DNA of 64,000 bases, taken from assembly GCF_009827495.1 (NCBI RefSeq), contig NZ_WTZA01000001.1, positions 620,001-684,000 on the forward strand. Reading direction: 5' to 3'. The translations under genes were made by a program, and so were the position numbers. Shown piece by piece: positions 9,349-18,920 of this stretch. Positions within the stretch are counted from its first letter, which is position 1; every line of letters begins with the position of its first letter. Under the pieces are notes generated by a model, which saw only the letters and a program-made list of their open reading frames with translations, searched no databases and was not told where the DNA came from. Origin of the DNA: Tsuneonella aeria (lineage in GTDB: Bacteria; Pseudomonadota; Alphaproteobacteria; Sphingomonadales; Sphingomonadaceae).

Positions 9349-9888
9349 ATGTTGGCGATCGACCAGCCACCGGTTGTCGAAGCGGTCGCCCCGTTGCCGA
9401 CACCGTTCCGGGTGTTCCAGGAAGCGTGCCTTGAAGGCAATGCGACGCTGGACCCCGACCGTGTCGAGGCGGTAAAATTTCGTGAATTGCCCGAAGACGC
9501 CCAGATCATGATCCGGTTCGCGCTGCCGCTTGGATCGGCCAACAGCTGGTCGATGCGTCCGCCGATGACGTCACAGGTCATGGAGAGGATATATCGACTG
9601 GCTGGCGAATCCGATGCCTATCTCATGCTGCCCGACGGAACGGGCGACACCGGTTTCGCCAATGTGTGTTCGGTCGTCGTCGAGGGCGCGACGTTCGGCG
9701 ACACGAGGGGTGCGATATTGCATGAACGCACGTCATCGAACTTGCCGAAATCCGCTCTAGGCAGTCGGGCCCTACCTTACGTGGCGCACTACGCCGATGG
9801 CTATCAACTTACGGCTGCCGAGCACAATGGCTGGGCGATCGCCGCAACTGTCCCGGGCCAGGTCCCGGTGGGAGAATCGAGCAAATGA
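9349..9888 (+). CDS. unknown protein wedged between mdh and sucD
   Basis: I do not recognise this 179-residue protein. It has no signal peptide, membrane segment or obvious catalytic motif. It looks soluble and mixed alpha/beta, with a Pro/Val-rich first 20 residues and a Gly/Asp-rich middle (Leu-Pro-Asp-Gly-Thr-Gly-Asp-Thr near residue 105). Codon choice looks slightly less GC-biased than in mdh and sucD. The ATG at 9349 lies just after the mdh stop (TTG at 9343 is an alternative), and its own TGA overlaps the sucD start as ATGA, so it is translationally coupled on both sides. It occupies the position where many alphaproteobacteria carry sucC but bears no resemblance to succinyl-CoA synthetase beta. 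Confidence 0.72.
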   Translation: MLAIDQPPVVEAVAPLPTPFRVFQEACLEGNATLDPDRVEAVKFRELPEDAQIMIRFALPLGSANSWSMRPPMTSQVMERIYRLAGESDAYLMLPDGTGDTGFANVCSVVVEGATFGDTRGAILHERTSSNLPKSALGSRALPYVAHYADGYQLTAAEHNGWAIAATVPGQVPVGESSK

Positions 9889-10775
9889 GCATCCTCGTCG
9901 ACAAGAATACCAAGGTCATCACGCAAGGTATGACCGGCGAAACCGGCACGTTCCACACGCAGCAGGCGCTCGACTACGGCACGCAGATGGTCGCCGGCGT
10001 CACCCCGGGCAAAGGCGGGACTGAACACATCGGCCTGCCGGTCTATGACACTGTGGCGGAGGCGGTCTCGGCCACCGGCGCCACCGCGAGCTGCATCTAT
10101 GTGCCGCCGCCGTTCGCCGCGGATTCCATCCTCGAGGCGATCGACGCCGAAGTGCCGCTGATCGTGTGCATCACCGAAGGCATCCCGGTGCTCGACATGG
10201 TGCGCGTCAAGCGCGCGCTTTCGGGAAGCAGGAGCAGGCTGATTGGGCCCAACTGCCCCGGCGTGCTCACCCCCGGCGAGTGCAAGATCGGCATCATGCC
10301 CGGCTCCATCTTCAAGAAGGGCAGCGTCGGCGTCGTCAGCCGCTCCGGCACGTTGACCTATGAAGCCGTGCACCAGACCACGATGGTCGGCCTCGGCCAG
10401 ACGACCGCGGTCGGCATCGGCGGCGATCCGGTCAACGGCACGAACTTCATCGACGTGCTCGAACTGTTCCTCAAGGACGACGCCACCAAGTCGATCATCA
10501 TGATCGGCGAGATCGGCGGCAGCGCCGAGGAAGAGGCGGCCGAGTTCATCGCTCACCAGGCGAAGAAGGGCGTGCGCAAGCCGATGGTCGGCTTCATCGC
10601 CGGGCGCACCGCGCCTCCGGGCCGCCGCATGGGCCACGCCGGCGCGATCGTCTCGGGCGGCCAGGGCGGCGCGGACGACAAGATCGAGGCGATGGAGAAG
10701 GCGGGGATCACCGTATCCCCTTCGCCCAGCGAACTCGGCACCACGATGGACGCGTTGCTGAAGGAACTTGCGTGA
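9885..10775 (+). CDS. sucD: succinyl-CoA synthetase alpha subunit
   Basis: Alpha subunit of succinate-CoA ligase, which makes ATP or GTP from succinyl-CoA in the TCA cycle. The 296-residue product shows the CoA-binding N-terminal domain (TGETGTFH near residue 17, GVTPGKGG near residue 43) and the ligase domain with the phosphorylated active-site His in [14 protein letters not shown] (H251). It overlaps the preceding gene as ATGA. The beta subunit SucC is not in this window, so the partner must be encoded elsewhere. Confidence 0.96.
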   Translation: MSILVDKNTKVITQGMTGETGTFHTQQALDYGTQMVAGVTPGKGGTEHIGLPVYDTVAEAVSATGATASCIYVPPPFAADSILEAIDAEVPLIVCITEGIPVLDMVRVKRALSGSRSRLIGPNCPGVLTPGECKIGIMPGSIFKKGSVGVVSRSGTLTYEAVHQTTMVGLGQTTAVGIGGDPVNGTNFIDVLELFLKDDATKSIIMIGEIGGSAEEEAAEFIAHQAKKGVRKPMVGFIAGRTAPPGRRMGHAGAIVSGGQGGADDKIEAMEKAGITVSPSPSELGTTMDALLKELA

Positions 10776-10816
10776 GGACGGCGGGTCTCATCTGACGACG
10801 CCTCACGCCGAAGGAG

Positions 10817-10836
10817 GCCCCGGGACCTGCCGGGGC
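10817..10836 (+). other. GC hairpin in the sucD-odhA spacer
   Basis: A 7-bp GC-only inverted repeat (GCCCCGG with CCGGGGC) separated by 6 bases lies in the 77-bp gap before odhA, 16 bases ahead of its start. No T-run follows. It may damp read-through or protect the downstream mRNA; I cannot assign a role. Confidence 0.35.
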
Positions 10837-10852
10837 GTATAAGTGACTGTTT

Positions 10853-13696
10853 ATGAGTAACGAGCTGCACGATTTCCTCCCCGACGACCCGCAACCCGGG
10901 CCGACGTGGGCCCGCGCGAAGTGGCCGCTGGTCGGTGGGGAAAGCGAAGACGATCTGACCCAGGCGCTCGATCCCACGGCGATGACGCTGGCGGTGAAGG
11001 CCGCGGCAGGCACGAAGCCCGGCAAGGCGCTCGACGATGCGGCGGTAGAGCAGGCGGCCGCCGATTCCATCCGCGCGATGATGCTGGTGCGGACCTACCG
11101 GGTGCGCGGGCACCTCGCCGCGGAGCTTGATCCCTTGGGCCTGTCGCACCGCGAGTTGCCGGCAGACCTCACGCCCGAATACCATGGCTTTACGGGTGAC
11201 GCGCTGGAACGGCCTGTCTTTGTCGGCGGGACCCTCGGTCTCGAATGGACCACGATCCGCGAACTGGTCGCCATTCTCAGCAAGAATTACTGCGGCCACG
11301 TCGGCTTCGAATACATGCACATCGCCGACGTGGAGGAGCGCCGCTTCATCCAGGAACGGATCGAGGGGCCTGACAAGGTCATCACCTTCACGCCCGAAGG
11401 CAAGCGGGCGATTCTTTCGGCCGTGATCCGCGGCGAACAGTACGAAAAGTTCCTCGGCAAGAAATACGTCGGCACAAAGCGTTTCGGCCTCGATGGCGGG
11501 GAAAGCATGATCCCGGCGCTCGAAGCGGTGATCAAGTACGGCGGCCAGCTGGGCGTGCGCGAAATCATCTACGGAATGGCTCACCGCGGCCGGCTCAACG
11601 TGCTCGCCAACGTGATGGCGAAACCTTACCGCGTTATCTTCCACGAATTCTCGGGCGGCAGCGCGAACCCCGAAGACGTCGGCGGATCGGGCGACGTGAA
11701 ATATCACCTCGGCACCAGCACAGACCGCGAATTCGACGGCATCACCGTCCACATGAGCCTGGTGCCCAACCCAAGCCACCTCGAAACCGTCAATCCCGTC
11801 GTGCTTGGCAAGGCGCGGGCCCAGCAGGCGATCCGCGACGATCTCATGCAGCACGAACAGGTGCTGCCTGTGCTGATCCACGGCGACGCGGCTTTCGCCG
11901 GCCAGGGCATTGTATGGGAATGCCTCGGCTTTTCGGGCGTGCGCGGCTACAACACCGGCGGTTGCATCCACTTCGTGATCAACAACCAGATCGGGTTCAC
12001 CACCAGCCCGCAATTCGCGCGCAGTTCCCCCTACCCGTCGGACGTGGCCAAGGGCATCCAGGCGCCGATCCTGCACGTGAACGGCGACGATCCCGAAGCG
12101 GTAACCTACGCCTGCAAGCTCGCGATCGAGTATCGCCAGCGGTTCAAGCGCGACATCGTGATCGACATGTGGTGCTATCGCCGCTTCGGCCACAACGAGG
12201 GCGACGAACCGAGCTTCACGCAGCCGCTGATGTACGCGGCGATCCGCAAACATGGCCGCGTCAGCGATATCTACTCCGCACGCCTGAAGCGCGAAGGGGT
12301 GATCGCCGAAGGCGATGCGGATGCGATGTGCGATGCGTTCAACGCCAACCTGGAACAGGAATTTTCCGCGGCTGCCAGCTACAAGCCCAATGCCGCCGAC
12401 TGGTTCGGCGGGCGCTGGGCGGGCCTCAACAAGCCTGTCGATCCCGAAGACGCGCGGCGAAACGTCGACACCGCGATCCCGCGCAAGCTGATTGACAGCC
12501 TGGGCCGCACGCTGACCACCGTTCCGGACGACCTGACGATCCACAAGACGCTGGAGCGCGTGCTGGAAGCAAAGCGGCAGATGTTCGCCAATGGCGAAGG
12601 GTTCGACTGGGCAACGGCCGAGGCGCTCGCCTATGGCAGCCTCGTCACCGAAGGCTTCGGCGTGCGCCTGTCGGGCCAGGATTCCGGGCGCGGCACGTTC
12701 AGCCAGCGGCACGCCGTGTGGCTCGACCAGACGGACGAACGCAAGTACATCCCGCTGACCCAGCTGCCGCACGGCAAGTTCGAAGTCTATGACAGCCCGC
12801 TGTCCGAATACGGCGTGCTGGGCTTCGAATACGGCTTCGCGATGGCCGATCCCAAGTCGCTGGTATTGTGGGAAGCGCAGTTCGGCGACTTTGCCAACGG
12901 TGCACAGATCGTCCTCGACCAGTACATCGCGGCGGGCGAGGCCAAGTGGCTGCGCGCCAACGGCCTCGTCATGCTGCTGCCGCACGGCTACGAAGGCCAG
13001 GGCCCCGAACACAGCTCCGCCAGGCTGGAGCGGTTCCTGCAACTGTGCGCGGACGACAACCTGCAGGTTTGCAACATCACCGTGCCGGCGAATTACTTCC
13101 ACGTCCTGCGCCGCCAGATGCTCCGCCCGTTCCGCAAGCCGCTGGTAATCATGACCCCGAAGAGCCTGCTGCGCCACCCGATGGCGAAGAGCAGCCTGTC
13201 GGAATTCACCGGTGAAAGCCACTTCCGACGCATCGTCTCCGACACGGCGGACATGCCGGACGAAAAGGTCCGCCGCCTGGTGCTGTGCAGCGGCAAGGTG
13301 GCCTACGACCTCATCGCCGCCCGCGACGAGGCTGGCCTGGATGATGTCTCGATCGTCCGGCTCGAACAGCTTTATCCCTTCCCCGGAGATCCGCTGGCGG
13401 TGCGCATGGAGCGCATGACGAACCTGCAGGAGGTCGTCTGGTGCCAGGAGGAACCGCGCAACAACGGCGCGTGGTTCTTCGTGGAAAGCAAGATCGAGGC
13501 TGCACTGAACGAAGCCGGCCACACCGGCATGCGGCCGCGTTATGCCGGACGGAAGGCGGCGGCTTCGCCAGCCACCGGCTTTGCGAAGCGCCATGAGGAA
13601 CAGCAGCGCGCGCTGGTCGCGGCCGCTCTCGATCTGGACGGCGCCGGCGCCGTGCCGGCCGATCGTCCTGCGGCCGCCAAGCAGAAACCCGCTTGA
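10853..13696 (+). CDS. sucA: 2-oxoglutarate dehydrogenase E1 component
   Basis: Thiamine-diphosphate-dependent E1 (odhA/sucA), decarboxylating 2-oxoglutarate and passing the succinyl group to lipoyl-E2. The 947-residue length is normal. Visible blocks are the N-terminal E2-binding segment ([11 protein letters not shown], residues 2-12), the E1 core with [14 protein letters not shown] and the ThDP/Mg motif beginning GDAAFAGQG near residue 343 and ending in the N-N pair of FVINNQIGF, and the transketolase-like C-terminal domain ([39 protein letters not shown]). It lies 77 bp after sucD and 11 bp before odhB, consistent with one operon supplying most of the lower TCA cycle. Confidence 0.97.
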   Translation: MSNELHDFLPDDPQPGPTWARAKWPLVGGESEDDLTQALDPTAMTLAVKAAAGTKPGKALDDAAVEQAAADSIRAMMLVRTYRVRGHLAAELDPLGLSHRELPADLTPEYHGFTGDALERPVFVGGTLGLEWTTIRELVAILSKNYCGHVGFEYMHIADVEERRFIQERIEGPDKVITFTPEGKRAILSAVIRGEQYEKFLGKKYVGTKRFGLDGGESMIPALEAVIKYGGQLGVREIIYGMAHRGRLNVLANVMAKPYRVIFHEFSGGSANPEDVGGSGDVKYHLGTSTDREFDGITVHMSLVPNPSHLETVNPVVLGKARAQQAIRDDLMQHEQVLPVLIHGDAAFAGQGIVWECLGFSGVRGYNTGGCIHFVINNQIGFTTSPQFARSSPYPSDVAKGIQAPILHVNGDDPEAVTYACKLAIEYRQRFKRDIVIDMWCYRRFGHNEGDEPSFTQPLMYAAIRKHGRVSDIYSARLKREGVIAEGDADAMCDAFNANLEQEFSAAASYKPNAADWFGGRWAGLNKPVDPEDARRNVDTAIPRKLIDSLGRTLTTVPDDLTIHKTLERVLEAKRQMFANGEGFDWATAEALAYGSLVTEGFGVRLSGQDSGRGTFSQRHAVWLDQTDERKYIPLTQLPHGKFEVYDSPLSEYGVLGFEYGFAMADPKSLVLWEAQFGDFANGAQIVLDQYIAAGEAKWLRANGLVMLLPHGYEGQGPEHSSARLERFLQLCADDNLQVCNITVPANYFHVLRRQMLRPFRKPLVIMTPKSLLRHPMAKSSLSEFTGESHFRRIVSDTADMPDEKVRRLVLCSGKVAYDLIAARDEAGLDDVSIVRLEQLYPFPGDPLAVRMERMTNLQEVVWCQEEPRNNGAWFFVESKIEAALNEAGHTGMRPRYAGRKAAASPATGFAKRHEEQQRALVAAALDLDGAGAVPADRPAAAKQKPA

Positions 13697-13707
13697 GGAA
13701 CCACGAT

Positions 13708-14979
13708 ATGTCCAAGGAAGTCACAGTCCCCACGCTGGGTGAATCCGTCAGCGAAGCAACCATCGGTGAATGGCTCAAGAAACCCGGTGACGCGGTGAAG
13801 GCCGACGAGCCGATCGTCAGCCTGGAAACCGACAAGGTGGCGATCGAGGTGCCCTCGCCCGTCGCCGGCGTCATGGGCGAACACAAGGTGGCGGTTGGCG
13901 ATACGGTCGAGGTCGGCGCCCTGATTGCCGTGATCGAGGACGACGTCGCCCCTGGCGAAAGCACCAACGTGGAGCCGCGGACAGAGGCCGCCCCCGCAGA
14001 AGCTACCGCCGCGCCCACGCCCGCACCTTCTCCCGCAGCGGACACGGGCGCCCCGGCCCAGGCGAAAAGTCAGGGTTCCGACGCCACGCAGACCCTCAGC
14101 CCCGCTGTGCGCCGCGCGGTGCTCGAGCACGGCGTCGATCCTTCGAGCATCAAGGGAAGCGGCAAGGACGGCCGTTTGACCAAGGAAGACGTGCTCGCCG
14201 CTGCCACCGCGAAGAAGGAAACCGGGGACTCGCCGGCACCCGCTGCCAGCACCGCCCCGCCAACTGCGGGCGGCGGCGAGCGGCGCGAGGAGCGGGTCAA
14301 GATGACCCGCATGCGCCAGACCATCGCCAAGCGCCTCAAGAGCGCGCAAGAAACTGCCGCGCTGCTCACGACTTTCAACGACGTGGACATGACCGCGGTC
14401 ATGGAAACGCGCGAGAAGTTCAAGGATACCTTCGCGAAGAAGCACGACATCAAACTCGGCTTCATGAGCTTTTTCGCCAAGGCTGCGTGCCTGGCGCTGA
14501 AGGATATCCCTTCGGTCAATGCACAGATCGACGGCGAAGAAATCGTCTATTTCGACTATGTCGACATCTCGGTAGCGGTCAGCGCGCCCAACGGCCTGGT
14601 CGTGCCGGTGGTTCGCGATGCGCATGCGAAATCCTTTGCGCAGATCGAGAAGGACATCGCCGACTTCGGCAAGCGCGCCAAGGACGGCACCCTGACGATG
14701 GACGACATGAAGGGCGGAACCTTCACGATCTCCAACGGCGGCGTGTTCGGCGGCCTCATGTCGACGCCGATCATCAATCCGCCGCAGAGCGCCGTGCTCG
14801 GCCTCCACCGGATCGAGGATCGCCCGGTCGTCCGCAATGGCGAGATCGTGATCCGCCCGATGATGTACATCGCGCTATCCTACGATCACCGCCTGATCGA
14901 CGGGCGCGAGGCGGTGACGGCGCTCAAGACGATCAAGGAAGCCATCGAAGATCCGATGCGGATGCTGATCGACCTGTGA
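13708..14979 (+). CDS. sucB: 2-oxoglutarate dehydrogenase E2, dihydrolipoamide succinyltransferase
   Basis: E2 core of the 2-oxoglutarate dehydrogenase complex (odhB/sucB). Domains in order: one lipoyl domain (residues 1-80, lipoylated Lys43 in ETDKVAIEV), an Ala/Pro/Thr-rich flexible linker (about 85-130), the peripheral subunit-binding domain (about 131-165, [15 protein letters not shown]), a second linker, and the catalytic acyltransferase domain ending in [13 protein letters not shown] with catalytic His394. The 423-residue length is typical. I chose the ATG at 13708 because GAGGAA lies 7 bases upstream; the in-frame ATG at 13693 overlaps the odhA stop region and lacks a site. Its TGA overlaps the next start (TGATG). 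Confidence 0.96.
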   Translation: MSKEVTVPTLGESVSEATIGEWLKKPGDAVKADEPIVSLETDKVAIEVPSPVAGVMGEHKVAVGDTVEVGALIAVIEDDVAPGESTNVEPRTEAAPAEATAAPTPAPSPAADTGAPAQAKSQGSDATQTLSPAVRRAVLEHGVDPSSIKGSGKDGRLTKEDVLAAATAKKETGDSPAPAASTAPPTAGGGERREERVKMTRMRQTIAKRLKSAQETAALLTTFNDVDMTAVMETREKFKDTFAKKHDIKLGFMSFFAKAACLALKDIPSVNAQIDGEEIVYFDYVDISVAVSAPNGLVVPVVRDAHAKSFAQIEKDIADFGKRAKDGTLTMDDMKGGTFTISNGGVFGGLMSTPIINPPQSAVLGLHRIEDRPVVRNGEIVIRPMMYIALSYDHRLIDGREAVTALKTIKEAIEDPMRMLIDL

Positions 14980-15329
14980 TGCGCGCTCGCTCCTTCCGCG
15001 CGGCCAGCATCGCCCTGACCGGCGCAGCGGCCGTCCTTGCCCTGTCGGGATGCGATGCCGCGACACAGATCGCAGGTGACGCGGTGCGCGGGGAAGCCCG
15101 CACCGCGATCGATCTGCAATGCCGCCAGGTGGCGGAAAACGCCGGCATCGTGGCGGGGCGGGTGGCGGAGGTGTGCGCCTGCAGCGTCGAGACATTCCTT
15201 GCCGAAAGCGATGTGTCCGTCCCCGACGTCAGCCCGGCGCGGATCGAGACTATCGTGAATTCCTGCGCCGGCGCGACAGGCGCGAACAGCGACAAACAGA
15301 TTTTGCCCACGGAGGAAGCGGGTGGCTGA
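14979..15329 (+). CDS. small lipoprotein between odhB and lpdA
   Basis: A 116-residue predicted lipoprotein of unknown function. The N-terminus has basic residues, a hydrophobic core and the lipobox Ala-Leu-Ser-Gly-Cys with lipidated Cys25. The mature part has four further cysteines (LQCRQ, VCACS, NSCAG), suggesting a disulfide-stabilised periplasmic domain. It is tightly embedded: ATG overlaps the odhB stop (TGATG), and its last codons overlap the lpdA GTG start by 8 bases while supplying the GGAGGA ribosome site for lpdA. The coupling suggests stable cotranscription, but nothing in the protein hints at a role in the dehydrogenase complex, which is cytosolic. Confidence 0.78.
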   Translation: MRARSFRAASIALTGAAAVLALSGCDAATQIAGDAVRGEARTAIDLQCRQVAENAGIVAGRVAEVCACSVETFLAESDVSVPDVSPARIETIVNSCAGATGANSDKQILPTEEAGG

Positions 15330-16740
15330 CCAGACTTACGACTACGACGTCCTCGTTATCGGCGCCGGCCCGGGCGGCTATGTCGCCGCCATCCGCGCGG
15401 CGCAGCTCGGGCTGAAGACCGCTTGCGCCGAAAGCCGCGAGACACTCGGCGGCACGTGCCTCAACGTCGGGTGCATCCCGTCCAAGGCGATGCTCCACGC
15501 CAGCGAGTTCTTCGATGCGGCCGCGAACGGCACGATGGCCAGGATGGGCGTCGTCGTCGAGCCGAAGCTCGATCTCGAAACCATGCACGGCCAGCGGCGC
15601 GACGCGGTGAAGCAGCTGACCGGCGGGATCGAGTTCCTGTTCAAGAAGAACAAGGTGGACTGGAAGAAGGGTCGCGCCAGCTTCGTTGATGCCCACACCG
15701 TCAGAGTGGGTGAGGAGACCGTCACGGCGAAAAACGTGATCATCGCCACCGGTTCCTCCGTCACACCCCTGCCGGGCGTGGAGGTGGACAACGAAGCGCA
15801 GGTCGTGGTCGATTCCACCGGGGCGCTGGAACTGCGCCAGGTGCCGAAGAAGATGGTCGTCATCGGCGGCGGGGTTATCGGGCTGGAGCTCGGCTCGGTC
15901 TGGCGGCGGCTCGGCGCGGAAGTGACCGTCGTCGAATTTCTCGACCAGCTGCTGCCCGGCATGGACATGGACCTACGCAAGGAAGCGGCAAAGATCTTCA
16001 AGAAACAGGGCATGACCCTCATGATGGGCACCAAGGTCACCGGCTGCGCTGTGAACGGCACCAGCGCAACGCTGACGGTGGAACCCGCCGCCGGCGGTGA
16101 CAGCCAGGCGATCGAGGCCGACTGCGTCCTCGTTTCCATCGGTCGCCGCCCCAATGTGGATGGTCTCAACCTCGAAGCGATCGGTCTCGAGCTCAACCAG
16201 CGCGGCCAGATCGAAACCGACCACGACTTCCGCACGGCGGTGGACGGCGTGTGGGCGATCGGTGACGTCATCCCCGGCCCGATGCTCGCGCACAAGGCCG
16301 AGGACGAAGGCATCGCCTGCGCCGAGAACATCGCCGGCCAGACCGGCATCGTCAATCACGCGGTGATCCCTGGCGTGGTCTACACCTGGCCCGAATTCGC
16401 CGGTGTCGGGCTCACCGAAGAGCAGGCGATCGAAAAGGCAGGTGGCGACAAGGCCGGTATCAAGATCGGCAAGTTCCCCATGATGGCCAACAGCCGGGCC
16501 AAGACGAACCACGAGCCGGATGGCTTCGTGAAGGTGATCGCTGATGCACAGACCGACCGCGTGCTTGGCGTCTGGTGTATTGCCAGCGTCGCCGGGACGA
16601 TGATCGCACAAGCGGCGCAGGCAATGGAATTCGGCGCAACCAGCGAAGACATTGCCTACACCTGCCACGCCCACCCGACACATTCGGAAGCGATCAAGGA
16701 AGCGGCGATGGGCGTTCGAGGAAAGCCGATCCACATCTGA
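15322..16740 (+). CDS. lpdA: dihydrolipoyl dehydrogenase (E3)
   Basis: FAD-dependent dihydrolipoamide dehydrogenase that reoxidises the lipoyl arm of E2 with NAD+. The 472-residue protein has the FAD motif GAGPGGY (from G14), the redox disulfide GGTCLNVGC (C46 and C51), the NAD-binding GGGVIGLELGS motif, and the C-terminal dimer-interface HAHPTHSE with the catalytic His451 and Glu456 pair. The start is GTG at 15322, 8 bases inside the lipoprotein gene, with a strong GGAGGA upstream. As last member of the TCA operon it probably serves the 2-oxoglutarate complex. Confidence 0.96.
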   Translation: MADQTYDYDVLVIGAGPGGYVAAIRAAQLGLKTACAESRETLGGTCLNVGCIPSKAMLHASEFFDAAANGTMARMGVVVEPKLDLETMHGQRRDAVKQLTGGIEFLFKKNKVDWKKGRASFVDAHTVRVGEETVTAKNVIIATGSSVTPLPGVEVDNEAQVVVDSTGALELRQVPKKMVVIGGGVIGLELGSVWRRLGAEVTVVEFLDQLLPGMDMDLRKEAAKIFKKQGMTLMMGTKVTGCAVNGTSATLTVEPAAGGDSQAIEADCVLVSIGRRPNVDGLNLEAIGLELNQRGQIETDHDFRTAVDGVWAIGDVIPGPMLAHKAEDEGIACAENIAGQTGIVNHAVIPGVVYTWPEFAGVGLTEEQAIEKAGGDKAGIKIGKFPMMANSRAKTNHEPDGFVKVIADAQTDRVLGVWCIASVAGTMIAQAAQAMEFGATSEDIAYTCHAHPTHSEAIKEAAMGVRGKPIHI

Positions 16741-16753
16741 TCCGCACCGGGCG

Positions 16754-17550
16754 ATGCGGCGGCGTCCTGTCCCTCTCGCCGCGATGGCGCTGGCCGCTAC
16801 GGTGATCGCCGGCGCGGCGTGGCAATACGGCGCCGGCGCGCCTTCTTCCTATCCGCTGGTCAACCTGGCCGCTTTGGCCGTGGGACTGATAATTATCCCG
16901 CTCATGCGCCGCGTGCCTGACGGGGCGGCGCTGGCCGCCGCGCCAGCCGCGGCGCTGATCGCGCTCGGCTTTGGCCCAGCGATTGACGGTGTGGAGCGCT
17001 GGCTGGCGATCGGCCCGCTGCGATTGCACGCGCTGATGCTTACCGGCCCCATGCTCGCCGTTACGCTCCAGCGCCGTGGCGGGTGGACGGGCGCCGCCGC
17101 CGCAGGCGCGACCGGCCTCCTGATCCTTGCCCAACCCGACCGGGCCGCATCTTTCGCGCTAGTCGCAGCGACCGCGGCCGCCGGGCTTGTGCGGCGCGAT
17201 CGTCCTGCCATGGTAGCATTCGTTGTCACGCTCGCCACCGGGGCGCTCTGCATGTTGCGTGCTGACCCGCTTGAACCCGTGCAGTTCGTCGAAGGCGTGG
17301 CAAACGACCTTGCCGCGAGCGGCGGCATGCTGCCGTTAGCCGTCTGGTGCTGCTCGCTGTTGCTGTGCTCTCTTCCGCGGTGCTTAACCCGGAACGCAAG
17401 TGCGGAGGGTTGGGCCTCGCCGCTTGGACCGGCGCCCTTGTGGTTGCATCGATTCTGGGTCCTTACCCCACCCCGCTCATTGGCTATGGCGCCGCGTCGA
17501 TCCTGGGCTATTGCCTGGGCCTTGGTGCCCTGCGAGGGAGCACGCGATGA
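16754..17550 (+). pseudogene. multi-pass membrane protein with an apparent frameshift near 17345
   Basis: From ATG 16754 (13 bp after lpdA) the reading frame encodes a very hydrophobic Ala/Leu-rich protein with about 5-6 membrane segments up to roughly residue 198. Around 17345 hydrophobic coding switches frame: the original frame continues to 17629 but becomes Pro/Arg/Ser-rich, whereas the frame through 17347-17550 continues as membrane protein, with a Gly-Pro-Tyr-Pro-Thr-Pro-Leu-Ile-Gly-Tyr-Gly-Ala motif and a natural end at TGA 17548-17550. I read this as one membrane protein with a single missing base (or two extra) near 17345. It could be a real mutation, a sequence error or, less likely, programmed slippage. 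An uncorrected annotation would give 16754..17629. I do not recognise a named family. Confidence 0.6.
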
Positions 17551-17630
17551 CGATAATCCGGCTGGCCGAGGCGCTGCATGGGTGATCGCGCACTTTGCTG
17601 GAAAACTGATCGATGGCGGGGGGAGCTAAG

Positions 17631-18167
17631 ATGAGGCGCCTGGCGCGGTGGCATATCTGGCTTGGCTGGCTGGTCGGCGTGCCGATGCTCCTGTGGACGC
17701 TCAGCGGCGTGCTGATGGTCGTGCGCCCGATAGAGGACGTGCGCGGGACCCATTTGCGCCTCAATCCGGAGCAACGCCCTGCCCTCACGATCACACCCGC
17801 TCAGATCACGGCCGGCCCCGGCCAGACGATTTCGGAGCTACGATCGTTCATGCAGCACGGCCGCGCGATCACGCTCGCCACGGCACCCGACGGCCGCATC
17901 ACGCGTTACGACGCGGCGACAGGCGCAGCCCTTCCGCCCCTTGACGAGGCGGAAGCGCGCGTTGTGCTCCGCTCTGCCGTCCGCGGGGGAGACCAGGTGA
18001 CGATCATCCGCGGCTTCGATCCCCGGAATCCCCCGCTCGACCTGCGCAAGCCGGTCGCGGTATGGCAGGCGACTCTGACTGACGGCACGCGGGTCTACAT
18101 CAACCGGGACAGCGGCGAAATCGAAGCCGTGCGCACCCGCTGGTGGCGGTTCTACGATTTCATGTGA
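17631..18167 (+). CDS. PepSY-domain membrane protein, truncated by TGA
   Basis: A 178-residue product with an N-terminal membrane anchor (about residues 8-30, His-Ile-Trp-Leu-Gly-Trp to Val-Leu-Met-Val-Val) followed by two PepSY-like segments (ITPAQI, and a second ending in VYINRDSGEIEAVRTR) characteristic of PepSY-associated membrane proteins. A GGGGGGAG ribosome site lies 7 bases before ATG 17631. It ends RWWRFYDFM-stop. In related PepSY proteins this motif normally runs on as Phe-Met/Leu-Trp-x-Leu-His-Ile-Met-Asp into a second membrane helix. Here the reading frame resumes immediately after the TGA with GIHIMDLQTRED and continues to 18308. The TGA thus sits where a Trp (TGG) is expected; see the next feature. 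Confidence 0.8.
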   Translation: MRRLARWHIWLGWLVGVPMLLWTLSGVLMVVRPIEDVRGTHLRLNPEQRPALTITPAQITAGPGQTISELRSFMQHGRAITLATAPDGRITRYDAATGAALPPLDEAEARVVLRSAVRGGDQVTIIRGFDPRNPPLDLRKPVAVWQATLTDGTRVYINRDSGEIEAVRTRWWRFYDFM

Positions 18168-18179
18168 GGAATCCACATC

Positions 18180-18308
18180 ATGGATCTGCAAACGCGCGAG
18201 GATAGTCACAATCCGTTCGTCATGGTGTTCGGCCTCCTGGCGCTGGTAGCTTCGATCATGGGTGTGGTCCTGTTGTTCCGTCGTCGCCGCTCGCGGGTGG
18301 CGGCATGA
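18180..18308 (+). CDS. C-terminal membrane-helix fragment of the PepSY gene (or 42-residue membrane protein)
   Basis: ATG 18180 opens a 42-codon frame: a hydrophilic MDLQTREDSHNP start, one membrane helix (residues 13-33), then an Arg-rich cytoplasmic tail. It is in the same frame as the PepSY gene, separated from it only by the TGA at 18165-18167 and four sense codons. The sequence resembles the distal helix of full-length PepSY proteins, so I read it as the detached end of that gene. It may still be translated separately. Its stop overlaps the TRIC-channel start (ATGA). Confidence 0.55.
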   Translation: MDLQTREDSHNPFVMVFGLLALVASIMGVVLLFRRRRSRVAA

Positions 18309-18916
18309 CGCCGATCGTCCTGCCCCCCGCGCTGGACCTGATCGGCACGGCGATCTTCGCCCTTACCGGCGCGCTGCTGGCCGCGCGCCTGCGTCAGACG
18401 TTCGTTACGATGGCATTCTTTGCGCTGGTGACGGGTGTCGGCGGAGGATCGCTTCGCGACATGCTGTTGGGTGCGCCGGCATTCTGGCTGCACAACCCCT
18501 GGGTGGCGCCGGTGATCTTCGCGACCGCGCTGATCGCGTGGTTCACCCCTCGCCGGTGGTGGGAAAAGGAAGTTCTCGAATATGCAGATGCCGCAGGGCT
18601 TGCCGGCTTTGCCGTGCTGGGCGCGGCAAAGGCCCTGGCATTTGGTGTTGCCCCTGTCCCTGCCGCCGTGCTCGGCGTGGTCACCGGATGCGCGGGCGGC
18701 GTCGCGCGCGACGTGATCGCGGGCGTTCCGTCGATCATCATGCGTCCCGAAATATACGTTACCGCCGCGGCGATTTCTGCCGGGCTAGCCGTAGCCGGAT
18801 GGCTGGCCGGTTTGCCCGATGGACTGACCTGGGCGGTAGCATGGACCACCGGCTTCGCGGTCCGGAGCGCTGCGATCCGGTGGAAGCTCGGATTGCCGAG
18901 CTACCGCGAGGAATGA
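18305..18916 (+). CDS. TRIC / UPF0126 (YadS-YicG) family membrane protein
   Basis: A 203-residue integral membrane protein built from two repeats of three helices, typical of the prokaryotic trimeric intracellular cation channel / UPF0126 family. The signatures Gly-Ala-Leu-Leu-Ala-Ala-Arg near residue 20, GVGGGSLRDMLLG near residue 45, and the second-repeat GCAGGVARDVIAG near residue 125 are all visible. It probably forms a small-ion channel or amino-acid permease in the inner membrane. It is coupled to the preceding frame by an ATGA overlap and converges on the minus-strand gene ending at 18921. Confidence 0.88.
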   Translation: MTPIVLPPALDLIGTAIFALTGALLAARLRQTFVTMAFFALVTGVGGGSLRDMLLGAPAFWLHNPWVAPVIFATALIAWFTPRRWWEKEVLEYADAAGLAGFAVLGAAKALAFGVAPVPAAVLGVVTGCAGGVARDVIAGVPSIIMRPEIYVTAAAISAGLAVAGWLAGLPDGLTWAVAWTTGFAVRSAAIRWKLGLPSYREE

Positions 18917-18920
18917 GCGG

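Noticed and set aside
10553..13594. A 1013-codon open frame on the minus strand opposite odhA
   Set aside because: Arg/His/Val-rich composition and exact overlap with a well-supported gene; it is the antisense shadow of GC-rich codon use.
17547..17635. Tiny plus-strand frames between the frameshifted membrane gene and the PepSY gene (MTIIRLAEALHG and a 18-codon frame)
   Set aside because: Too short, no conserved pattern, and overlapped by the PepSY ribosome site.
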